This document shows positions 52,301-59,337 of a stretch of DNA of 64,000 nt, in pieces. Numbering within the stretch: the first letter of the stretch is position 1; every line of letters starts with the position of its first letter. The DNA is taken from NCBI GenBank assembly GCA_964527835.1, contig CAZGNV010000012.1, forward strand, positions 1-64,000. Direction: 5' to 3'. Origin of the DNA: JAFDCJ01 sp964527835. GTDB taxonomy: Bacteria > Desulfobacterota > Desulfobacteria > Desulfobacterales > JAFDCJ01. The notes beneath the pieces were generated by a model that was given only the letters and a program-made list of their open reading frames with translations, searched no databases and was not told the DNA's origin. A program made the position numbers and the translations under genes.

Positions 52301-52648
52301 GCGCCCGATGTCCACCAGCAAACCCAGCACCACGAATGTGTAACCCAGCATGGCGGTCAGCAAGGCGGGCCGGATAACGGCATGGTACTGGTCCCGGTTG
52401 AACACGTAGGCAATGGCGCCCGTGGTAAATCCACCGGCCGCCAGGGCCACGCCGGAAGCCACGTCGATCCCGATCCAGATGCCCCAGGGAAATTGATTGT
52501 TCAGGTTGGCCACCTTGCCGATGCCGAAAAGAAAACGCGCCATCATAAAAGCCAGGCCCACGGCCATCAGGGCCAGCAGCACCATGACTCCGGGCGTCAG
52601 GAACTTTTCCTCTTTTTCAAGCGGCACTGCATCATGATGCATGTTCAT
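49385..52648 (-). CDS. NrfD membrane subunit fused to a 13-haem cytochrome with OTR-like core
   Basis: 1087 residues. Residues about 20-400 are an NrfD/PsrC quinol-handling membrane domain with at least eight hydrophobic helices (FPWGIWIGIDVASGVALAAG). At 402-427 a hydrophobic stretch, STTVLALFALAVTFGWHG ending VDAAQ, resembles a signal peptide buried at the junction and would bring the rest to the periplasm. From Cys485 there are 12 CxxCH and one CxxxCH (CGMNCH) motifs. The first four form a tetrahaem module; the next eight match the octahaem tetrathionate reductase family (AHWKWQGPSPYT, NNFCI, DCLVCHDTTGTYKK, CHFRGGGGDSIKHGDMN); one more lies near the end. Starts with a TGATG overlap after the Fe-S gene. 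Likely transfers electrons between menaquinone and periplasmic sulfur compounds. Confidence 0.88.
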   Translation of the reverse strand: MNMHHDAVPLEKEEKFLTPGVMVLLALMAVGLAFMMARFLFGIGKVANLNNQFPWGIWIGIDVASGVALAAGGFTTGAIAYVFNRDQYHAVIRPALLTAMLGYTFVVLGLLVDIGRYWNITSPIFNHNGNSVLFEVAMCVMIYLHVLYIEFIPIVIERFKGRVRLPGPLSALNGAVEGLLAIADRILGKVMFFFIIAGIVLSCLHQSSLGSLMLIAPYKVHPLWYTPILPLLFLLSAFAAGYPMVTFESIVVAKSFNRRPEMEVLTPLAKFMPLLMGIYLVFKIGDMIVRGTYVYLLDGTFQTNAFVVEVLFGAILPFVLLLFRRVRESAGWLFFASTIWVLGILLNRINVFVTSYTPPYMIEQYFPALGEVFITVGLIATLMFLYRVFVFIFPVLGAQPKKMSTTVLALFALAVTFGWHGRVDAAQSAAETVKTPLPVFEEVVPSIDDAPKLRILNSAVVNRYSDIYEAVRFMHGKHANVLRDCSICHHRMPREEGDKYGEPVTMALLQQKQEVPVSCSVCHDRPFNPKQLNTPGLKGAYHQLCMDCHQEAEQVPHIRGPVIYSAMVRGPIARTLDTRAPTDCLACHAKKVPDHQQLVQLDGEVDALAVTANCLSCHPNEGHAILKTAHWKWQGPSPYTVGQEKRIDLGKRSNTINNFCINLNGNWPRCTSCHIGYGWKDADFDFNDMGRIDCLVCHDTTGTYKKAPPGAGFPKKNVDLVMVAKNVGRPSRATCGMNCHFRGGGGDSIKHGDMNSALLDPSGDHDVHMGVDEKGMDFRCQYCHKTRNHMISGRSVSVAAVEGDLSCEYCHTDRPHIGAELVDFHLNRHTKHVACQTCHIPLYAKSKPTKVYWDWSTAGQDIKPGRDKYGMPTYNKKKGSFRWKEAVKPTYAWYNGTVKRYLLGDRINENGVTDLTKPVGSLEDPAARIYPFKIHGGKQISDAVYKYLIAPKLWGGYWKHWDWNKAAEEGMQAAGLEYSGQYEFVETRMYWGLTHEVMPKQYALSCAECHPTLAKEPSCGRCHQQKPGVDFSALAHKGIDFRVMAAHGSDVQELTGKSNYIDFKALGYAGDPIETGGRFTKLLFGKK

Positions 52649-53589
52649 CAGGCGTCTCCTTTCTCTTCAGACTCTTTTTGAGGGCCTTTTTCGCTGCCTT
52701 TCAGGTAGCCTGTGGCCCACATGACGCCGCCCAGGACCACAAACAGGCCGATGGGCGCGGCAAAATACTGAAACAGGCCGTGCTGGATGGCTTCGGTCAG
52801 CCGGGGCGGTGCCTTGGTGCCCAGCTTTGGAAAGCCGATGCGTTGGAAAGGCTCGGCCGCCAGGTACAGCCAGGAGGTTCCCCCCACTTCATGCTCCCCA
52901 TAGATGTGGTCGACGTATTTGCCGGGGTTGTTTTTCATCTTCCAGCGGGCCAGCCGCAGCAGCTCGGATTTCTTGCCAAAGGTAATGACCTCCCGCGGGC
53001 AGACCTGGGCGCAGGCGGGCAGTCCCCCGTCTTTGATTTCGTTGAAGCAGAAAGTGCATTTTCGAACCTCGGGTGTCAGGGCGTTATGATACTCGTAAGC
53101 CGGCACCTGGAAGGGGCAGGCCACCATGCAGTAGCGGCATCCGATGCACTTTTTGACGTCATAAATCACCGCTCCGTTGGGCTGCTTGGTCAGAGCGCCC
53201 ACGATACAGGCCGAGACACAGGAAGGATCGTTGCAATGCATGCACTGGAACTTGACAAACGTCGGGCGCTTGCGCCAGGTCAACGAGCCGATCTGCTGCG
53301 GGTAGTACTTGTTAACCACGGTATAGGAAGTCTCGTCCATGCGCCGCTCGTTTTCCAGCACCGTCAACTCCTCAAAGGACGTTTTGGGTTTGGGCAGGTG
53401 ATTGCGCTCATTGCAGGCCTGCTCACACTTGCGGCACCCGACACACAGAGTGGTGTCCACCAGACACCCGTAACTGTCGGCCGCCGCTTCGGGCGTCTTG
53501 GACGCCTGCGCTGTTTTGTTCTTGCTGGCCAGGGGGGCTGCCGCCAGCGCTCCTGTTAGTTTTAGAAAATGCCGTCGATTGATTTCCAT
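52648..53589 (-). CDS. HybA/TtrB-like Fe-S protein with TAT signal and C-terminal membrane anchor
   Basis: 313 residues from the ATG after GCGGGGAATC. TAT-type signal with NRRHFLKLTGALAAAPLASK; four [4Fe-4S] cysteine groups starting CVGCRKCEQACNERN, then CMHCNDPSCVSACIVGA, CIGCRYCMVACPFQV and CTFCFNEI...CAQVCPREVI; a C-terminal helix FAAPIGLFVVLGGVMWATGY anchors it to the membrane, as in HybA. It is first in the operon and overlaps the NrfD-cytochrome gene, its probable electron partner. Confidence 0.9.
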   Translation of the reverse strand: MEINRRHFLKLTGALAAAPLASKNKTAQASKTPEAAADSYGCLVDTTLCVGCRKCEQACNERNHLPKPKTSFEELTVLENERRMDETSYTVVNKYYPQQIGSLTWRKRPTFVKFQCMHCNDPSCVSACIVGALTKQPNGAVIYDVKKCIGCRYCMVACPFQVPAYEYHNALTPEVRKCTFCFNEIKDGGLPACAQVCPREVITFGKKSELLRLARWKMKNNPGKYVDHIYGEHEVGGTSWLYLAAEPFQRIGFPKLGTKAPPRLTEAIQHGLFQYFAAPIGLFVVLGGVMWATGYLKGSEKGPQKESEEKGDA

Positions 53590-53623
53590 GGCGATTCCCC
53601 GCATTTTGTTGATTAAGATAAAA

Positions 53624-53816
53624 TTGACACAATCGTAAAAATTCAATTTTGAGCGACATCAACCCTTTTCGGAAAAAGAGCTGTGAAGGGTTGCGCGTTA
53701 AAAATCACAAGCTGTTTGAGGAGCTGGCGACGAGTTCTTGGGATTTAGGGTAACCCTGATACAGCTCCCGAAAAGGCTTGCGGGGCGAAAAATTGAACTT
53801 TTTACGGGATCATCAA
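53624..53816. mobile_element. Second 193-bp MITE-like element
   Basis: The ends TTGACACAATCGTAAAAATT and, reversed, TTGATGATCCCGTAAAAAGT match the ends of the 29191 element, and the length is exactly the same (193 bp), but the inner sequence differs and is partly self-complementary (CCCTTTTCGG.../...CCGAAAAGG, AGAGCTGT/ACAGCTC). A further solo end, GAAATCGTAAAAGTCCGATT, follows at about 53824. It lies in the leader of the sulfur-respiration operon. Confidence 0.6.
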
Positions 53817-53859
53817 AATTAATGAAATCGTAAAAGTCCGATTTTCAGAGCCTGCCGCT

Positions 53860-54090
53860 TCACCCTGTTTTTTCAATGGATATGCGGTATATTTCACCTT
53901 CCCTGCGCTGATTGACCACCCGGTCCGCGGAACGATTGACAATCATCAGGATGTTGTCGACCACATCGGGATCTCCAGCGACCACCTCCAGCACATCATG
54001 GGCGCACAGACTGTTCAGCGCCTGATTGAACTTGAGCAAACACACCGGCCATGCAACTCCGGTAAGATTCAGTTCCGACTTTGAAGCCAT
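53860..54090 (-). CDS. TusA/SirA-like protein lacking the canonical CPxP cysteine
   Basis: 76 residues from the ATG at 54090 (AGGA ribosome site); upstream extension to 54174 seems non-coding. The TusA fold is recognisable (LNLTGVAWPVCLLKFNQALN, LEVVAGDPDVVDNILMIVNR), but the CPxP motif reads WPVC: the active Cys is replaced by Trp, and a Cys occupies the second Pro position. It may still carry sulfur on the shifted Cys17 or act as a regulatory paralogue. Confidence 0.7.
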   Translation of the reverse strand: MASKSELNLTGVAWPVCLLKFNQALNSLCAHDVLEVVAGDPDVVDNILMIVNRSADRVVNQRREGEIYRISIEKTG

Positions 54091-54298
54091 CTGGATTCCT
54101 GGAAAATGGTTCCATATTGATATTATCGTCAGGCTTAATGCAACAGTCATGCCTCGGTGGCCCATATTGTTCAAAATTATGTAACTATATGTAATAAATA
54201 CTAAATAAATTTTTTAAATTTTCCTTGCAACCATCGTCACTGCTGTGTTATTTAAACACATGCTTAAACAGTTAAACAGGTGTTGAGAGGACAACAAC

Positions 54299-55732
54299 AT
54301 GAACGAACGGGAAATCAACCGCTACTGGAAAAAAATCGTCAACACCATGAGTGAGGGGTTGATGCTAGTGGGGCTGGACGGAACCATCGTCTCTGTCAAT
54401 GAGGCCTTTGAACAGCTTACCGGATATACGGCCGCCGAGGTCATTGGCAGGCCGTGCACTTTGCTGGAGTGTGACGCCTGCGAGGGCACTATGAGGGCCT
54501 CGGAGCACAAATGGTGCCGGTTGTTTGAAAAAGGCGAGGTCATCAAATGCCGCTGCCACATTTTGAACAAGCAAGGCTCCTATGTGCCGGCGCTTAAAAA
54601 CGCGGCCGTTTTGAAGGACGACGACGGCACTCCCTTGGGTGCGGTGGAAATTTTGACCGACCTTTCCGAATTGGACCGCCTGGACGAGCAGGTGGAACAG
54701 CTTTCACGGCGCCTGGACAGCGAAGAGGGGTTTCATGGGCTGATCGGCAAGTCCCCGGCCATGCAAAAAGTCCTGGACGTGATTCAGAAGGCGGCCGGCA
54801 GTGAAGCTCCGGTGATCATCTACGGTGAAAGCGGCACCGGCAAGGAGCTGGCGGCCCGCGCCATTCACCAGCTGGGACGCAGAAAAAAAGGGCCCTTTGT
54901 GCAGTTCAACTGTGCCGCTCTGAACGAAGCGCTGCTGGAAAGTGAGCTGTTCGGACACATCAAAGGCGCCTTTACCGGGGCTTACCGCCATCGGCAGGGC
55001 CGTTTCGAGGCCGCCAACGGCGGCGATATTTTCCTGGACGAAATCGGCGATGTCCCCCTGTCCATCCAGGTCAAGCTGCTGCGGGTGCTGGAGACCAAGC
55101 AGTTTGAACATGTGGGCGACCACCGGCCCATTTCGGTGGACGTGCGCATCATCACCGCGACCAACAAAAACCTTGAAGAGCTGATTGCCCGCAAGCAATT
55201 CCGCGAGGATCTTTTCTTTCGCATCAATGTTTTCCCGATCCACCTGCCCCCGCTGCGCGACCGCCTCGAGGACATCCCCCTGCTGGTCAACACCTTCGTG
55301 CAACGGCTGCGCTCCAGGACCGGGAAAAAAATATCCGGGCTGACCGCTGCCGCCATGGAGTGTTTTATGGAATACCTCTGGCCCGGCAATGTCCGGGAAC
55401 TGAAAAGCGCCCTGGAATTTGCCTTTGTCATCGCTGAAAGCGGCTTGATTGATCTCGACCAGCTGCCCCCGAAGATTACAGAATCCCGGTTGAAACCCAT
55501 CGAAGTGCAACCCGCCTCACCGGCAGCCGCCCAATTGCCGAATTCCGGGCACCGCCTGCCGCCGGGATACCACTCCGAAGAACCCGCTGAAAAAACAGCG
55601 CTGATTGCCGCCCTGCGTCAGACCAACGGCAACCAGTCCCAGGCCGCGCGCATTCTGGGCATCAATCGCGTCACGGTCTGGAACCGCATGAAAAAATACG
55701 GCATTGATTTAAAACGGGTTTTGTCGGCCTGA
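54299..55732 (+). CDS. Sigma-54-dependent activator with cysteine-rich PAS domain
   Basis: 477 residues. PAS domain 8-125 with six cysteines (Cys53, 58, 61, 73, 84, 86). AAA+ domain about 145-375: Walker A GESGTGKE at 176-183, GAFTGA at 223-228 (sigma-54 contact), Walker B FLDEIGDVPL. Fis-type HTH at the C-terminus (NQSQAARILGINRVTVWNRM). The clustered Cys in the PAS part suggest sensing by Fe-S cluster, metal or sulfane sulfur (inference). It is divergent from the sulfur-respiration operon and is a natural regulator for it; no clear -24/-12 element was found in the leader. Confidence 0.93.
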   Translation: MNEREINRYWKKIVNTMSEGLMLVGLDGTIVSVNEAFEQLTGYTAAEVIGRPCTLLECDACEGTMRASEHKWCRLFEKGEVIKCRCHILNKQGSYVPALKNAAVLKDDDGTPLGAVEILTDLSELDRLDEQVEQLSRRLDSEEGFHGLIGKSPAMQKVLDVIQKAAGSEAPVIIYGESGTGKELAARAIHQLGRRKKGPFVQFNCAALNEALLESELFGHIKGAFTGAYRHRQGRFEAANGGDIFLDEIGDVPLSIQVKLLRVLETKQFEHVGDHRPISVDVRIITATNKNLEELIARKQFREDLFFRINVFPIHLPPLRDRLEDIPLLVNTFVQRLRSRTGKKISGLTAAAMECFMEYLWPGNVRELKSALEFAFVIAESGLIDLDQLPPKITESRLKPIEVQPASPAAAQLPNSGHRLPPGYHSEEPAEKTALIAALRQTNGNQSQAARILGINRVTVWNRMKKYGIDLKRVLSA

Positions 55733-55895
55733 TGCCACCGGCCACAATTTGCCCATTACATCAGCACTGTTCTCTTTTTTCCTTGACAATCCAAGGGAAG
55801 CGATCCATTTTAAGTTATAAGCATATGCTCATTATCGTCTGTTGAACAGCTGCGGCAGCAACTGTACTTACAAAAACAGCAAACAAGGAATGCAA

Positions 55896-58043
55896 ATGAA
55901 ATACCGCTGGAAACTGCTGATCCTGCTGCTCTGCATTTCAATTGTCCCGGTCGTTAGCTTGAGGACCTTCGGCATCCACAATGTCCGCCTGATGGCCGAA
56001 GCGCTTATCGACCGCAACCGGCAAAAGCAGGAAGATGAGGTTGCCGCCAAGCTGCATCTGCTCATCCAGGATTATTCCAGGGCCCTTGAAACCATCCGTG
56101 AAAAAGCCGAGATGGCGCTGTATTTCCAAACCTTCGGGATGTCAAGGCTCCTGAAAAACGAAGTACTGTGGCAACCGGCAGACACCATTGACAACCACTT
56201 GCTTTCACCTCTTCCGGAGGAAAAGGGGCAGGGCCATCGCACCCGGGGGACGCTGCCAGCCGTGCAAGACGTGCCGCTGGCGTCGGGGTTCGACTCAAGC
56301 CAGTGCTTTTCAATTCCGCCGCGGGTCGCGGAAAAACAGGCCCGGGCCGCCATGGCCGCCCTGCAAATGATGCTCCCCGTGTACCAGGCAGTCGAGCAGT
56401 ACCTGGGGGACCTGGTGCTCAGGCAATACAGCGCCTTTGAAAACGGCATGTTCAGTGTTTATCCCTGCCGCCATGAAACACGAATGAGATTAGATGCCAG
56501 GAATCAGACATGGTACCGATCCGCCTTTGAAGAAAGCCTGACCGCCTGGTCCAGGCCGTATACGGATCCGCTCAGCGGACGAACCGTCATGGCGGTTTCC
56601 CTGCCCGTCACCCGGGAAGATGAAAGTGTCATCGGGGTCGGCAGCCTGCTGGTGCCCCTGAACAATCTCATCGACCCGGCGCTTTCAATTTTTGAAATTC
56701 CGTCGGGGACCCACTCGTTTTTGTGCACCCTGGCCATTGACCCTGCCACCGGCAAGGCCGGTGCGAAAATTGTTGCCGTCCGGAACCCGCCGGAAACATC
56801 TGCCAGCGGGAAGGACGCGGACCCCGGGCACCAGTGGCTGGTGTCAGCAGACAAGATTCAAATGCGGCAACTGCTGGAAGATTTCGCGCGGCGCCGCTAC
56901 CATATTCGCCAGATGCCTTTCAACGAACGCATGAGCTACTGGGCCTATGGTCCTTTGCTGCATCACGGCACCGCTTTTGTCTTCGTCATACCGCGGAATG
57001 AAATCCTGAAACAGAACCTGCCGGCCATCGAACTCATCCGCGCGCGCGTCAGCCGGGTTGAATTGTACACCGCCGCTTTCCTGGTTGTTCTGGTCGCCCT
57101 GGCTGTCTTGCTGGCACTTTGGTTTTCCCGCACGGTTACCCGGCCACTGGAGCTTTTAGCCACTGCCGCCAAAAAACTGGCCGCCGGCAATTTTGAGACC
57201 ACGGTGACCATCAAATCCCGGGATGAATTCGCCGAACTGGGCAAAATCTTCAACGAGATCGGCCCCCAGCTCAAAGAACGCTATAAAATGCGGCGCTCCC
57301 TTGATTTGGCCATGGAAATTCAGCAAAGCCTGCTGCCCGAATCCCCGCCCGAGCTTGCCGGGCTGGATATTCACGGGATGACCCTGTTCAGCGAAAAAAC
57401 CGGCGGCGATTATTACGACTACCTGTGCGTTACCAAAAAGGAACCGCCAAAGTTGTGCGTGGTGGTGGGCGATGTGACCGGACACGGGATTCCGGCGGCC
57501 CTTCTGATGGCCACCGCCAGCGCTTTTTTGCGCCTGCGTGCAACCCTGGCGGGCAGCTTGAAAGAGATTGTCGGAGATGTAAACCGCGAATTTTGCAGGG
57601 AGGTCGAAGCTTCCAGCCGCTTCATGACCCTGTTTATCGCGCGCATCGATCGCGAACGCAACCATATCCAATGGGTGCGCGCCGGCCATGATCCGGCCAT
57701 CCTGTACGATGCCGCCACCGATGCCTTCAGCCCTTTGAATGCAAACGGAGGATTGCCGCTGGGAGTGGCGACAGATTCGGTTTACCAGGAGTCGACACGG
57801 GCGATCAAAGCGGGGCAGATCATTTTCATGGGAACCGACGGCATCTGGGAAACCCGCAACCCGCAGGGGGATATGTTCGGCAAAGACCGGCTCAAACAGA
57901 TCATCCGCCAAAACGCCGGGGCATCCGCCAGGCAAATCGCCCTGGCAATCGTAAACGGGGTCACTGAATTTCGCGGGCTCCAGGAACAGGAGGACGACCT
58001 GACCCTGGTAATCATCAAGATTGAGGCAACCGAATCAACTTGA
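55896..58043 (+). CDS. Membrane sensor SpoIIE-type serine phosphatase (Cache-HAMP-PP2C)
   Basis: 715 residues from the ATG after AAGGAATGCAA; an earlier frame to 55842 lacks a ribosome site. TM1 about 4-22 (KLLILLLCISIVPVVSL), a large periplasmic Cache-like sensor (WYRSAFEESLTAWSRPYTDP, MAVSLPVTREDESVIG), TM2 (TAAFLVVLVALAVLLALWF), HAMP (RPLELLATAAKKLAAGNFET) and an RsbU/SpoIIE phosphatase (EKTGGDYYDYL, VGDVTGHGIPAALLM, MGTDGIWETRNPQGDMFG). It would act on an anti-anti-sigma-type partner not encoded in the window. Confidence 0.9.
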   Translation: MKYRWKLLILLLCISIVPVVSLRTFGIHNVRLMAEALIDRNRQKQEDEVAAKLHLLIQDYSRALETIREKAEMALYFQTFGMSRLLKNEVLWQPADTIDNHLLSPLPEEKGQGHRTRGTLPAVQDVPLASGFDSSQCFSIPPRVAEKQARAAMAALQMMLPVYQAVEQYLGDLVLRQYSAFENGMFSVYPCRHETRMRLDARNQTWYRSAFEESLTAWSRPYTDPLSGRTVMAVSLPVTREDESVIGVGSLLVPLNNLIDPALSIFEIPSGTHSFLCTLAIDPATGKAGAKIVAVRNPPETSASGKDADPGHQWLVSADKIQMRQLLEDFARRRYHIRQMPFNERMSYWAYGPLLHHGTAFVFVIPRNEILKQNLPAIELIRARVSRVELYTAAFLVVLVALAVLLALWFSRTVTRPLELLATAAKKLAAGNFETTVTIKSRDEFAELGKIFNEIGPQLKERYKMRRSLDLAMEIQQSLLPESPPELAGLDIHGMTLFSEKTGGDYYDYLCVTKKEPPKLCVVVGDVTGHGIPAALLMATASAFLRLRATLAGSLKEIVGDVNREFCREVEASSRFMTLFIARIDRERNHIQWVRAGHDPAILYDAATDAFSPLNANGGLPLGVATDSVYQESTRAIKAGQIIFMGTDGIWETRNPQGDMFGKDRLKQIIRQNAGASARQIALAIVNGVTEFRGLQEQEDDLTLVIIKIEATEST

Positions 58044-58100
58044 TCCCCCCTTGGTTTCCCCGGCCGGGTTCCTTCAAAACGCATCCTATGAGGAAAAAAG

Positions 58101-59327
58101 CTACAGCACCAGGCAGTCGGCCACCAGTTCCCACAGGTACTTGACCTCGAGGTCTTCCATCTCGTATTCTTTTTTGATCTTGTTAAACTGGCCATGGCAG
58201 CTGTGGCAGGGAACCACCAGCATCTTCGCGCCGGTGGCCTTGATCTGATCAATTTTTTTGCGGGCATAGAAAATGCGTTCCTCATCGTAGCCGGTGACCA
58301 GCGTTCCGCCGCCGCCCCCGCAGCAGATCTGGTCCATGCGGGTGGGGTAAAGATCCACCCAGTTGGCCATGCACTGATCCAGAATCCAGCGCGGTTCGTC
58401 GAAAAAACCGTGGCCGAAACGCCGCTCGGCCTTGCGGCCGTAGTTGCAGGGATCGTGATAGGTGGCCAGCACGTCAAAGCGTGAGCGGTCCAGCTTGATG
58501 CGACCTTCTTTGATGTATTTGATCAGCAGGTCAAAAACAGTGAAAAAACCGAATTCCTCAAACACCTGGGGAAAATATTTTTCGAACCCCGACCGGGTCG
58601 CCAGATAGGCATGCCCTCATTCGGGCCACAGGAGGTTTTTGACGCCCAGCTTTTGCATGTTTTCATATATCCGCCCGGCCATGGTTTTCATGGCTTCATC
58701 GTCACCGGTAAAATATCCCCAGTTGGTGCCCTCCCAGTTTTCCGAAGCCACGGTCCAGTCCTCGCCGGCCACGTGAAATATCTTCCACCAGTGCTTGAGA
58801 TCCTCCGTGTGGGTGTTGACCAGCTTGTTGTGAATGGTAGTCAGGATATTGGCGCCCTTTTTGTCCACCTCCACCTTGAGGCCTTCAAAGCGGGGATCTT
58901 CTTCAACAATCTCTTCGGCGACATCCTCCAGGATGAAGATAAAATCCTCTTTGGGCAGCCGCAGGTTGTTGCCGGTCTCCAGGGCGGCTCTGAGGCCCTG
59001 ATGCAAAATTCCCGGTACTTTCTCCCGTTCCCGCAGGCCGCGAATGGTGCGCACCGCATCGGCAATGTCAATTTCCATGGGGCAGACATTTTCGCATTTG
59101 CCGCACATGGTGCAGATCCAGGGCCAGCGCGACTCCACCAGGGCCTCTTCGAGTCCCAGGGAAATCATGCGGATCAGCTTGCGTGGATCAAACCCGTCGA
59201 CACCCGATGCGGGGCATGAGCTGGCGCACAGGCCACAGGTAATGCAGTAATCCTGGGAATAAGGCCAACTTTTGAATTTTTGCTGATCTAGGGCGTTTAA
59301 ATCAATCACTTCAGCTGTAGCGGACAT
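58101..59327 (-). CDS. HdrD/GlpC-type Fe-S oxidoreductase with selenocysteine in the CCG domain
   Basis: 408 residues if the in-frame TGA at 58617-58619 is read as Sec237. The start is the ATG after TTGAGGTG. N-terminal HdrC-like part: two [4Fe-4S] sets starting at Cys31 (CITCGLCASSCP) and CTMCGKCENVCP. After KNLLWPE-U-GHAYLATRSG comes the CCG domain with HDPCNYGRK, QICCGGGGGTL and VVPCHSCHGQF. The conserved ECGH Cys of HdrD/DsrK proteins is exactly at the TGA, and the frame continues with family-typical sequence. A hairpin with a GGTC-type loop follows the TGA. Last gene of the MetVF-HdrA operon; probably the heterodisulfide-reductase-like module of the complex. Confidence 0.85.
58583..58600 (-). 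promoter_or_regulatory. SECIS-like hairpin after the UGA of the HdrD-type gene
   Basis: Minus strand CG-ACCC-GGTCG-GGGT-T-CG: a stem with one bulged U and a GGTC apical loop, 16 nt after the TGA. It combines the bulged U and GGU loop of known bacterial SECIS elements. Confidence 0.65.
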
Positions 59328-59337
59328 ATTTTTCACC

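Noticed and set aside
58101..58565. Stand-alone 154-residue Fe-S protein next to a 239-residue one
   Set aside because: The two frames are one gene read through TGA at the ECGH Cys; 17 in-frame family-typical codons link them.
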